Assembly (NCBI RefSeq): GCF_002127325.2
Contig: NC_035437.2
Location: forward strand, 165,269,145 to 165,333,144
Direction of reading: 5' to 3'
DNA from: Helianthus annuus
Taxonomy: Eukaryota > Streptophyta > Magnoliopsida > Asterales > Asteraceae
Length of the DNA stretch: 64,000 nt
This document shows, piece by piece, positions 33,459 through 44,429 of this stretch. Each line of letters begins with the position of its first letter. Within the stretch, counting starts at the first letter, position 1. The notes beneath the pieces are model-generated. The model did not search any database, had not been told where the DNA came from, and saw nothing but the letters and a program-made list of their open reading frames with translations. The position numbers and the translations under genes were made by a program.

Positions 33459-35694
33459 TTACATGTAACAGCGTCGAAGCTGTTGTGCATTCCATGTGCG
33501 TGCGATAGGTTCGCCTTCTAACGTTTGCAATTTATACGCGCCTTTACTCAGGACCTCTTTGATGAGGTAGGGTCCTTCCCATTTGGGGGCAAGTTTTCCC
33601 GGGCGTTCAGCGTTAGATGCTTCGTTATTGCGAAGGACGTAGTCTCTCGGGTTAAAGGTACAAACCCGCACGCGTGAATTATAGTATTTCTCAAGCTTGG
33701 TTTTGTAATTGGCCTCGTTGATGGCAGCGTTCTCGCGCCTTTCTTCTAGGAGGTCCAAGTCAAGCCTGCGTGCTTCATTGTTGGCTACTTTGTTGATAGC
33801 TAACATTCGAGGTGAAGGAAGACCTACTTCCGCGGGGATTACCGCTTCTGAGCCATAGACCAGGCTGAAAGGTGTCTCCCCGTTGCTCGTTTTTGGGCTT
33901 GTTCTGTGAGCCCATAAGATGCTTGGGAGTTCATCGACCCAGCCACACCTGGCTGTTCCCAACCTTGCTTTGATGCCTTCGACTAGACTTTTATTGATAC
34001 TCTCAACTTGGCCATTTCCTTGCGGGTGTGCCACGGAGGAGAATATGTGTTCAATATGTAGTTCTTCTAGCCATTTTTGAAAGTCGTCGGCAACAAAGTT
34101 GGTGCCGTTATCGGTAACGATGCACATTGGTAGACCGAAACGGCAGATGATGTGTTCCCAAATGAATTTCCTCGTTATCATAGCAGTGGTTGAGGCGAGT
34201 GGTTTTGCCTCTACCCATTTTGTGAAGTAATCGACAGCTACTATGATAAATTTGACCGCACCTGGTGCGTACGGGAAAGGTCCGACCACGTCAATTGCCC
34301 ATTTCTGAAAGGGCCACGCGGTGGTGACCGGGATCAAGTTGTTCTTGGGGTGCAAAGTCTTGGGAGCATGTCGCTGACAATGAATACATTTGCGCAATTC
34401 TTTGACTGCATCCAGGTGCATGTCGGGCCAGTAATACCCAGCATTCATAATTTTAGCCACTACCATGCGTGGCCCTGCGTGTATGCCACACATTCCCTCG
34501 TGTATCTCTCTAATGAGGTATGTGGCATCTTGGGGGTCGACGCAGCGTAGGAGTGGGCCCAGGTATGATTTACGGTATAGGATACCGTCTCCCATTTGAT
34601 AATGGCACGCTTTGTATTGCAACTTATGTGCCTCTGACTTGCTTTCGGGAGTAACACCTGATTGCAAGTATACAATGATTGGTGTCATCCATGATGTTGT
34701 ACCGTACTAGATGACATTGACTTGGCGCAGGGGTACTGAGGGATTCTGTAAAATCTCAATGCGTATCTCCTTTGCCAGGTGTTGGAAGCTGGTGGATGCG
34801 AGTTTTGACAGTGCATCAGCGGATTTGTTTTCACTTCTGTTGATATGACGGAAATTGAAGGAAGTGAATTTTGATTTTAGTTGCAAGGCTTGCTCGAGGT
34901 AGAGGATCATGATATCCCCTTTTGCGGCATAGTCACCGCGCACCTGCCCTGCAACTAACAAGGAGGCAACATGTGCTTCCAGATGTTGTACGACGAGCTT
35001 GACTGCCAGACGTAGCCCTGCCAATAGAGCCTCATACTCTGCCTCGTTATTTGTGCTTTTAAAATCGAGGCGGATTGCATAGGTAAGCTCTTGGCCATCG
35101 GGGCTGACGAGTCGCAGACCTGCGCCTGCGCCTTCCTCGTTGGATGCACCATCGGGAAAAAGTGCCCATGTTTCTGAAGAAGGTGGTGGTGATGCAGGGT
35201 TTTGTTCTTCTTCGCATTCTTGTATGCGATTTGCCGGTACCTCGACAACGAAATCTGTCAGGACCTGGCCCTTGATTGCGGGGCGCGGCTTGTAGTTCAG
35301 CGTGAGAGCGCCTAGCTCAATTGCCTATTTTGCTAATCCCCCAGAGATGTCAGGTTTTGATATGATCGGGCCGATCCTGTAATTGGATAGCACTGTGATG
35401 ACGTGGTTTACAAAGTAACGTTGCAACCTCGCGATGCGTGCACCAGTGCTAATACGAATTTCTCCATGATTGAGTACCTCGTCTCTGGGTCGTTGAGCAT
35501 TTTGCTGATATAGTAGATGGGCGTTTGAACTCCCTGTTGTTCCACTATGAGTACCGCACCTACCGCGTTGTTTGCGACAGATACGTATAAGATGAGTGGC
35601 TCATCTTTGCGTGGCGCGGTCAGAGTTGGGAGTTGGATTAAACACTCTTTCATCTCCCGGAAGGCATCTTCGGCTTCTGCGGTCCATTGAAAGA
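33459..35694 (-). pseudogene. pol 3' half of Tat element D (RNase H, second RNase H, integrase)
   Basis: Minus strand, in order: the end of RT and the first RNase H (QWTAEAEDAF at 35694 to about 35440), a single-base deletion near 35440, a TAG for Trp at 35327-35325, the Tat-type second RNase H (NEAEYEALLAGL, about 35060), a TAG for Gln at 34709-34707, then the integrase zinc region (about 34560-34350), the DDE core (VDYFTKW near 34225, TDNGTNF near 34110, GQVES near 34010) and the C-terminal domain to TAA before 33459. Element E has sense codons at these stop positions, and D has a sense codon where E has a stop at 59448. From 35024 to 33459 the frame is otherwise unbroken. Confidence 0.9.
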
Positions 35695-35696
35695 AG

Positions 35697-35871
35697 CTTT
35701 TCAAAATTGAAGTTGTTGAAGACTTATTTACGATCGACAATGTCCCAAGAAAGAGTTAATGGATTGGCGCTGATATCTATTGAAAACGAAATATTAGAAG
35801 GTATGGAATATAAAGACTTGATCGAGAGTTTTACTTCCAAAAAAGCTAGGAGAGCCGCGCGATTCGCATAA
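35697..35871 (+). pseudogene. 3' end of a hAT-type (ZMYM1-like) transposase
   Basis: The plus-strand frame reads SKLKLLKTYLRSTMSQERVN at 35697 and continues through NGLALISIE, YKDLIESF and KKARR to TAA at 35869-35871. This is the C-terminal dimerisation region typical of plant TTF-type/ZMYM1-like hAT proteins (Dimer_Tnp_hAT). Only about 57 codons remain. It starts exactly where the pol fragment of element D breaks off, so the junction is a rearrangement or the insertion edge of D. Confidence 0.75.
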
Positions 35872-36144
35872 GTAGTTCGATAATTTTGTTACACTGCTTT
35901 TGTTTTGTTTTGTTTATTTTATAACAATTATCGTCGTATTGTGGTTTTTGATATATAATTATGAGTTTATATTATAAGTATTAGGCCCGAATTTTTTGTC
36001 ATGCCGAGGCCCAAAAGTTTTTTGTCATTCTCGGGAATGGCCGTTCATGGAATGTAATTCCAATTATAAGAAGTATTTTCTTTAAACAACCCGTGTAATA
36101 CCCGGGAACTTAAACTAGTATGTGGACTAAAACATAACGAGTAA
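35872..36144. other. Downstream flank of the hAT fragment, no gene seen
   Basis: AT-rich 3' flank with GGCCCGA and GAGGCCC words near 35983-36010 that could belong to the hAT 3' end. No partner inverted repeat is present. Confidence 0.4.
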
Positions 36145-36154
36145 GATTGGATAG
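36145..36154. repeat. LINE target-site duplication, left copy (GATTGGATAG)
   Basis: GATTGGATAG precedes the T-run that is the complement of the LINE poly(A) tail. The same ten bases occur at 42031-42040 beyond the 5' end. Confidence 0.9.
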
Positions 36155-36482
36155 TTTTTTTTTTGGGTAAAGGGTTACCCCAGTAAATTTTATATCAACC
36201 ACCAATCAAAACAAGTGAGAAGCAAAAGCACTTCTCAGTTCTCTCGGGAGACATGCCAACCGAGAGCTAACACGCGACAACAAAACAAGACGCCTACAAA
36301 TACACCACTCAAACCAACATATTCGACAAACAAACAACTAAAAACTAGCCGTTATCATCATCCGCTAACAGTAGCCCCCGCGGAAGCGACCAATCTCGTA
36401 AAACTCGTTCCGTTTGCATCAAACTCTTGAATCTCATCGTTTGTAGCTTTAGCCGAACAGTTGAGAGAATCACATCCACCAA

Positions 36483-39400
36483 CTACGTCTTATTTCTTCG
36501 CTTGGTCGTGAATAATCTTCGGTTCCTCTCATCCCATACAAAGTATGCCGCCGCGCTCACCACAAGTTTAGCGATCGCATGAGAAGCCTTCTTCGAGTTT
36601 GCTATACCCACCAAGTAATCAAATATAGCATGCCACTGGTTTGTAATTGCACCCATATCAGCTTTTACCTTCACTTCATTCCACACCTCCGATGCATAGC
36701 CGCATTCAAAAAAACAAATGTTCATGAGAGTCCGGACCTAATGTACATAAAGAACAACACATAAGGTTAAAATTAGCATTTCCTGATGAGTTCCAAGCTT
36801 TCATAATGTCTTGAGTCTTCAGTTTTCTATTCACTATGAGCCACATAATGAAATAATGTCTTGGGATCGCTTGCGAAAACCAGACCACCTTCTCCCATTG
36901 CACCTCGTTCTGAGCTGTTCGGACGTCATCCCAAACCGACGCTGAACTAAACTCCACTTGTATACCCTCTCTAGTCTTCCAAACAAGCTTATCTCGATGA
37001 TTAGCATTCAATATGATATGCCGCAAGGTTGCTAAGGCAGGAAACCGCACAACCCATTGAGTAGGCCATCGCCATTCACCATGTGAATGAACCTCCGCTA
37101 ACTTTGTCTCCATGTTAAAACCCGCATTAGCAATCATTCTAGGTGTCACAATATTGCCAATAGGGCAAACCGCATCCCATTTATCGAACCAAACCAGCGT
37201 GTTAGATCCATCACCTATCTCGATCCAAATATAGTTTCGTAACATTGGTCGCAAACTCAGCATCTTCCTCCAGCTCCAAGTTATATTACCCTTTACTGGA
37301 ATTTCCCAAAACAATCTATTCTGAAAGCGATATGAGTGAATCCATTTTACCCAAAGCGACTCACGGTGGGTAAGCACGCTCCAAACATGAAGAGACATCA
37401 ACACACTATTCATATCTCCCACTCGACGAATCCCCAACCCTCCTTCGCATCTAGGCACACAAACTGACTTCCATTTCACCTTGGCCTTTCCTTTTATGTT
37501 ACCTCCTTGAGCCCACAAAAACCGCTTCATTTTGTCTTCTAAATCTTTTATAATCCTTTTCGGTAAAATAAATACCGAAGCCCAATAAATATGCAACGAA
37601 GAAAGAACCGAACGAATCAATTGAAGTCTACCTGCAAACGATAAGCATTTGGTTTTCCAATCTGAAATTCTAGCATCCATTCGTTCTACTAGCTGCTTAC
37701 AATCTTTATATTGGAGCCGAGTGGAAATAAGTGGCACTCCAAGATATCGAACCGGCAAGCTTCCCTCCTCAAACGGCATGATAGCAAGAATTCGTTGTTT
37801 GACCAGGTCCGTTACATTACCAAAAAAGACAGTACTTTTGGCCATGCTCGGAACAAGACCAGACATATTCTTAAACAAATTTAACGCATCCATTATGATT
37901 TTAGCGGACCTATTATCTCCCCTTGCAAACAAAAAAGATCATCCGCGAAACACAAATTGATTATTTTCTGCTTCTCACACTTGCAATGAAACCTGAAGTC
38001 ATTTGATACCGCGACCTGTTTATGTAGAATCAACGTAAGGACTTCCATAACTATCGTAAACAGGTAAGGGGACATAGGATCCCCCTATCGCAAACCCCTT
38101 CTCCCTTTAAAGAAACCATATAGATTACCGTTAATAGCCAAAGAAAATGATGTAGAAGCAACACACGCCATCACCCATTTCACCATTTTTTCATGGAAAC
38201 CGAATCCCACCAAGATCTTATGCAAAAAACTCCAATCCACCGTGTTATATGCTTTCTGAATATCGACTTTAAACGCACATCGTGGAGGACCAACATTGCA
38301 ATGATAATTATGCATCAATTCTTGAGTTAAAGAATATTATCAGAATTTTTTCTCCCCGGGACAAAAGCAGACCGGTTAATGCTCACAATATCCCCTAAAC
38401 CTTCCTTAATGCGATTAGAAATTATCTTACTAATGCATTTATACAGAGTATTGCAACATGAGATAGGCCGATAATCCGTGATAGACATCGGTGTAGTCAC
38501 TTTATGGATCAGAGATATTATTGTATGATTTAGCTGTTGTAAAAGTTTACCATTTCAGAAAAAATCTTTCACGGCTCGGCATACATCATTCCCAACAATA
38601 TTCTAGCTCTTCTTAAAGAAAACCGAGGTGTACCCATCTGGTCCGGGGGCCTTGTTACCTGCTATGGAGAACATCGCTCCTTTAATCTCTTCATCCGTGA
38701 CATCTCGAACCATACCATAAGCTTTATCAACCGACAATACATTAGAAAACAAATCCGGAGATGGATCAATACTGATAGTACCAGCACTCCCAAAGAACCG
38801 AGTATAATGATCCACCATTACCTGCGGAACCGCACCCCTTCAAACAAATTACCATTAGCATCCCGAATCGAAAAAATTCTACTTCGGTGATTTTTTGCTT
38901 TGACCAAATTATGAAAAAACTTCGTATTCGAATCCCCCAATTCGAGCCAATCAACTTTTGATTTTTGTTGTAAAAACATAGCTTCATCTCGAACCGCATC
39001 TATATACCCTTTAATAAGATCATCATGCTGAGTTTTCAACTCTAAGTTCATCGGATCTTCATCCATCGCCCTTTGACACTCATCCAGATTGTTCCGAGCC
39101 AATTTTACCTTTTCATGTAAGTTGCCTTGCTGTTGAAAAAGTTTACGTAACGGACTCTTTAGAGCTTTGAGTTTCTGAACTACTTGGAACATAGGGAACC
39201 CCTGCATATCTACATCCCAAACACGTTTAACATCCTCCATAAAACATTTTTTCTCCGACAACAAATTAACGAATTTAAAAGGTTTCGGCTTCTCCCTCGT
39301 AACACTCGGCAAAGTGAGAATACATGGGGAATGATCTGAAATTCGGTATGGGTGATAACACGCCGCTGCCGTTGGGAAAACGTCAATAAACGGAGTGTTT

Positions 39401-40017
39401 CCCATAACTCTATCAATCTTTTTAAACACAGCGCCTTGTTTCTGTTTGTTTGTCCACGTGTAGTGCAATCCAGAACTATTAATATCGAACACCTCAATAT
39501 TATTCACGCACTCCTTAAACTCCCTCATCCCTACACTACTTGTTGATGTACTTGTTAATGAATCTTCCAAATACAATGATGAGTTAAAGTCTCCCATTAT
39601 AACCCACGGATTGTCCTTCATAAATGAGTGATGAGTACACAAGTCATCCCATAGTTTTCTACGATTCTTATAGTGGTTATCAGCATAAATAAACGAGCAA
39701 AAAACTGTTTTTTGATCAAGTTTGAAAATAATCTGAGTGTGCATTACCTGATCGGTTTGGGTTAACACCATAACATCAACAACATTGGCATCCCACCCCA
39801 CCATAATACGCGTTCCTTTTTGACAACATCCCGAGTTAGTCGCCCAACTCCAAGACCGACACACATTTTTGCAAACACTCGAAACATTAGAAGCATCCAC
39901 ATGAGTCTCCATAATAGCACAAACCTTCAAATGATTATCCTTCATAACCTGCCGAACCTCTTTTTGTTTCAAGGGTCGATTCAAACCCCTTATATTCCAC
40001 GCGGCTATACTACCCAT
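36483..40017 (-). pseudogene. LINE ORF2: endonuclease, reverse transcriptase, zf-RVT (degenerate)
   Basis: ATG at 40017-40015 opens an exonuclease-endonuclease-phosphatase domain (AAWNIRGLN start, METHVD near 39910, MGDFNS near 39590, SDHSPC near 39325). The RT follows (NKAPGPDG near 38650, RQGDP-equivalent at 38088, FADDL near 37945), then a long C-terminal part and a zf-RVT-type end (about 36760-36483). Damage includes frameshifts near 38818, 38320, 37930 and in a T-run near 36713, and stops near 38603 (W to TAG), 38555 and 38088 (Q to TAG in the RQGDP motif). The frame breaks at the RT active-site strand make it non-functional. Confidence 0.9.
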
Positions 40018-41416
40018 TAACACCCTCTTTCCCCGGGTGTGCTTGCACCCTCAGCTCCTTTCTTTTCCAATTTTGTATCTAAGAAATTTGGGATTTCACC
40101 TAATAACTCGTCCACCTCTACCCCATCATCTATGACCTCCTCATATCCGTCCAAACCTCCTTGAACTTTTGGTTTTGATTGGCCACTAGATTTGTCATTC
40201 AAACCTTCCGTATGCGACACCCCATCATCCTCCTGAAGAACATCGAACGGGTTTGAGACATGTACCCGAGACGAAGAAGCAATCTCCCCATCAACCTTCT
40301 TCTTAACCACCGACCGATATATCATTTTTTGTTTCTGCGGTTTTAAGTGAACACCTTGCTGACCTCCTTTCTTATTTTTTGCTTTTACTTCTTGGAAGTT
40401 GTCATTTTTCTTGTTAACATCATTATTTCCACTGGTTTCGGTTTCTTTGGACACGTATTGTCATCATGTCCAAAGACACAAGAAGTATAGCATCTTAGCG
40501 GTTCCCAGTCATATTCAATTTTCACCTCAGCCGTAGAGTATCCATTTCCTTCCATAGACGGTATAGCAACCTTAACGCTATGTTTAAAGTCTTTTCCTGC
40601 ATGAACTTCTATAAGTGCCCGCGCAAAGCTACTCCTACCCCAAGATTCGGAGCACATCGATGCCGTGTAAGAATCTACCATCTTAGGCACTCCTATCTTC
40701 AAAGCTAGTAAACTCAACCCATCTTCAGTGAATGCAGGTAACGGCTCTTCATGCATTTTAACCCACACAGGAATCTCAGTAATTTCCTCCTTCATTACAT
40801 TAGCCGATGAGGCCCATTGTTTCAGAATGATAGGAACATTCCTGATCATCCATGGACCATCCTCCATTAACTGTTCCATCCCCTGCTTCGTTTTAAACTT
40901 GAAGAAGAAAAACCCCTTAGCATTCATCATCATTCTAGATAACCCATATTTGGCCCAATTATGCTTCACATAATAATCAACCACAGGATAAGCTAACCTC
41001 TTCCCCGAGAAGTATCCATACAGCGTATTCGCAAATCTATCATTCACTTCCTTGACAGAGGATACGGGTATAACAACGTCTACTCCATCCATGGTATCTG
41101 TTGCTTCCATCTGCCGAAAGTTAATCTTAACGCCCTGTTTTTGTGCCTGCACCACCTTAGCAAAGCTAATCGGCGGTTCTGTCCCCTTATCCGCCACATT
41201 CTGCATATTCACTTCACCCTTATCTTGCACTTCAGAACCCATACTAGGGTTTGCATGTGGCTTACGAAAATCAGCAAATGTGGGGACTTGCAACGAGGGA
41301 TTCCCAACAGGTTTTGAAAAACCACCCATAAAGTCCAGACTTACAGGAGTAGAGATAGCCGCTAACCCATCAAGAACTGATGGATTGTTCGTGGAATACA
41401 TACCTCTTCTTGGCAT
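40017..41416 (-). pseudogene. LINE ORF1: DUF4283-like RNA-binding protein
   Basis: From ATG 41416 the frame encodes a polar N-terminus and a DUF4283-like domain (about 41090-40720, FFFFKF, GPWMIRN, LKQW). A Cys/His motif at about 40495-40450 reads CYTSCVFGHDDNTC. In the usual CX2CX4HX4C pattern the second Cys is replaced by Ser, with a Cys one place later. The frame then shifts near 40450 into a Lys-rich tail that ends with TAA at 40019-40017. That stop shares a base with the ATG of ORF2 (TAATG). ORF1 proteins of plant L1 elements bind the element RNA. Confidence 0.85.
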
Positions 41417-42030
41417 TAGTGGGTCCCTTCGATATTTGTAACTCGTAATCTGATGCCACGCACAGGAGCTGTACCAGGTGTTGTTTCAGAGTCCTCATTC
41501 CTCACATCAGATTTGTTGATACCTCCAATCTCATTACTCGAATTCAGATATCCATCCCCATCATTTTGTTCGACTCTCTCCATTATCACGTACACTTAAC
41601 AACCATGCAAAGAAACAACTTCAAACCAGCGATCTAAAATCAGAACAGAAAAGCAAAACCCTAATTCCTTAAACCCTAGAATCAATCTTTAATCCTTAAC
41701 TGATTATAAAGGCTTATCAATCTAGCTAAATTAAACTCAGTTAACCGCGATCAATAACAACCAATATAATTAATCAGGATTTCGAACAAATACCTAAGGC
41801 GGCGATTAGCAAAAGAACTGAACAGGAACCCTAATTTCAAATCGGTCACTATTGCTAACAAGTTTGTTATAGAATTTTGATAAATCAAAGCTCTAATCAC
41901 TGACTTTTATGCAAAAGATAACAAAGAAAAGCTAGGGTTTCATGAAGAACAAGAAATCGCCCAAGGAGAGAGAGCATAGGGTTTTCAACGATGACAAACT
42001 TGTCCAAGTTCCATACATTCAAGCCTTGCG

Positions 42031-42040
42031 GATTGGATAG
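42031..42040. repeat. LINE target-site duplication, right copy (GATTGGATAG)
   Basis: Identical to 36145-36154. It marks the 5' end of the LINE at 42030. Confidence 0.9.
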
Positions 42041-43034
42041 TTCACTAGCAAATAGAACTTAACTATATACCTCTGGATTAATTCGTCATTTTATTATTCT
42101 GCCTTAAATGACCCAAGCCTCCTTATAAACAATTGTTAATGATGTTTATTAGTGAGATTAAAATGACCCAAGCCTCCTAATAACTCATACAGTTTTTTAA
42201 ATTTTATTTAATTTTGAATATTATTTTGTTGGTAATTTTCTAACTACTAATAAAATTATGTCTATTTGATCCTAATCCATAGATTATAAACATATTGAAA
42301 TATTAACACTTCTAGACATTGATGATTATGTTGTCTCGAAAAATATCTGATCACTAGATACTCTTGTAACCCACCCTTCCATTGGGTGTTTTTTTTTCTA
42401 TCAAAGAGAATTTATCTTTGAAAACGATTAAACACCACTTTGCATAGGGAAAATGCAAAATTCGCATCTTAAATGCGGGAAAATGAATGAAGACACAGTC
42501 GTTGACTTTTCTTTTAATTTTCAAAACACGTTTTACTTATTGACAAAGAGTATATAGGAGCGGGTTTTAGATTGATATCAATTCGATTTGGTATAACACT
42601 TGTACTTGAAGTAATAATAAAAAAGGTACGCTTAAGAGAATATAGACATGTGTTTCAAGTCAATCGAAAACCATAAAAACGAATATCGAGCGTGTTGTTC
42701 GGCTAGTACAGACGATACTGTCATTCACTATAACTTATGGTATCAAAAAATAGTAGTCTATTGCGAATACAACTCCATTTTCAACGAACTCTATACGCCA
42801 TATCAAGAAAACCATAGAAACAAATACGGTATTAGAACCGATGTTGAAAAGACAGCATCACTTATTTTTCCTTTCTTGACTACAAGAAAAAAAGCCCACT
42901 GTAATTTATACTTTCGAATAAAATTATTAACGAAAAATAAAATGTACTTAAAAATAATTATAATAATTAAATAACAATATAAGTTAAATAGAATGATATG
43001 ATAAAGAAAAGTCAAACGTTAAAAAAACTAAAAA

Positions 43035-43035
<1 letters not shown>
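42041..43035. other. AT-rich flank, no gene seen
   Basis: Before the LINE inserted, this continued from 36144. A 108-codon frame at 42648-42974 has no recognisable domain and ends in low-complexity Lys/Ile, so I do not call it. Confidence 0.5.

Positions 43036-43113
<78 letters not shown>
43036..43113. repeat. (TA)n microsatellite
   Basis: About 78 bp of uninterrupted alternating AT, the longest such run in the window, at the left edge of TIR element 4. Confidence 0.96.
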
Positions 43114-43120
<7 letters not shown>

Positions 43121-44021
43121 GTTCATGAGTGAACAATGATTTATTTGTGAACAAAATGAACTTATCCTGACCATTGATTTTGTAGATCTAGATTTTTTCT
43201 TTAGTGAGAAGATAGTAATTATCTTTTGTAACTTACATGTATTTTAATAGACACAAGGGTATAATTGTATATTTCTATCTTCATTTAATTAATTAATTTT
43301 TTCTCTCTCCTGATTTCTCTTTCCAATTAAAAGAATATTTAATTACATTCTTTATATTTTTTTCTCTCACATATTACCTAACTTAATATTACATAATTTA
43401 AAAAGAAAACAAACATTATCACATATTGTTCCATCTAGAACACAATTAAAAATATTTAATTATATTCTCTGTACATATATGTATTAGATCAATGTTTGAT
43501 GAAAAGATGTATAGTGGAAACAATATGTAGTAATACACAAGTGTATAAGTCTGGTATATTTCGACATGTATACACTATGTACTTGAATAATACACAGGTG
43601 TATACGTCTGGTATATACCGACCCGTATACACATATGTACTTGAATAATACACAACTGTATAAATCTGGTTTATAGCGACCCGTGGAAACAAGATGTAAT
43701 AATACACAAGTGTATAAGTCTTGTATATACTGACATGTATACACATATGTTAAAAATCAATTTAATTAGGTTTAATATTTAATTTTAAAAGTAACATAAC
43801 AATTTATATAAAAAAATTAGCCATTCAATCTCTTATAATTAATAATTAAAATAATTAAAAATGAGAGAGAGAGAGAGTTAATAGAGGAGAAAAGTAAGGG
43901 ATTCTAATTAAAAGTAATTGGCTAATGTCAATCTTACCCTTTTAATTTAAAAAATGATCAAGGGTCAAGATTAGTTCACTTAGTTCACTCTTAAAAAGTT
44001 GTTCACTCATGATCCTAATCC
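43114..44021. mobile_element. TIR element 4 (908 bp), same end family as element 3, flanked by (TA)n
   Basis: Left end GGGTAGGGTTCATGAGTGAA, right end the near-complement (TTCACTCATGATCCTAATCC). Both share the GAGTGAACAA block and inner CCCTTGA/TCAAGGGTC words with element 3. The middle has several TACACAAGTGTA/TATACACATATGTA near-palindromes (about 43537-43750). It has no transposase and is evidently non-autonomous. Confidence 0.8.
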
Positions 44022-44023
44022 TA

Positions 44024-44081
<58 letters not shown>
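44022..44081. repeat. (TA)n microsatellite
   Basis: About 60 bp of alternating AT with one C interruption, at the right edge of TIR element 4. Confidence 0.95.
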
Positions 44082-44084
<3 letters not shown>

Positions 44085-44304
44085 GTTACTGTAGCTGTGC
44101 TTCTTCATTTAATGTACAGGCATAAGGGGAGTGGGAGTGGTCCGTGATGGCCACCCCATCACGCATAGAACACCTTTGTACACCGTCGCCACCACCTTAT
44201 TAACGCGTGAAGAATTCAACGCGTGGAGAAGAGATGACCGTTTGATTTTTTTGCCCGTTTGGCACAATATTACCGTTTGGGGTTTAATTTTTTGAGAGTT
44301 TTTT

Positions 44305-44314
44305 TTATATAAAA
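44305..44314 (+). promoter_or_regulatory. TATA box of the Harbinger ORF1 gene
   Basis: TTATATAAAA about 120 bp before the ATG at 44430, followed by a CA/CT-rich leader. It is the likely promoter of the ORF1 transcript. Confidence 0.6.
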
Positions 44315-44429
44315 TCCAAATCATTCCCTCACTCAATCAAATAAATCAAAAAACTCTCCAATTCAACTAAAAATTCTCCAATTCAACTCCAAAATTTTAC
44401 ATCTCAATCTAAATAATTTAACAACAAAC

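Larger units (their letters stand above)
27005..35694 (-). mobile_element. Element D: 3' part of a Tat-lineage Ty3 retrotransposon
   Basis: In element orientation (minus): RNase H, archaeal-type second RNase H, integrase (35694 to 33459), a 600-bp spacer, an oppositely oriented intron-containing accessory gene (32857 to 29575), a polypurine tract (27831-27818) and the 3' LTR (27817 to about 27005). The upstream half is missing; at 35694 the sequence switches to the end of a hAT transposase. The second RNase H and the antisense ORF before the 3' LTR are known marks of Tat elements such as maize Grande. Confidence 0.85.
36155..42030 (-). mobile_element. L1-type LINE, apparently full length (5.9 kb)
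   Basis: The minus-strand element runs from 42030 (5') to a short A-tail at 36164-36155. It has a CT-rich 5' leader, ORF1 with a DUF4283-like domain and a knuckle-like motif, ORF2 with endonuclease, RT and zf-RVT, and a 3' UTR. Ten-bp identical direct repeats flank it, as expected of target-primed reverse transcription. Both ORFs are now broken, so it is not autonomous. Confidence 0.93.

Noticed and set aside
42648..42974. 108-codon frame
   Set aside because: Ends in Lys/Ile low complexity and has no domain or supporting context.
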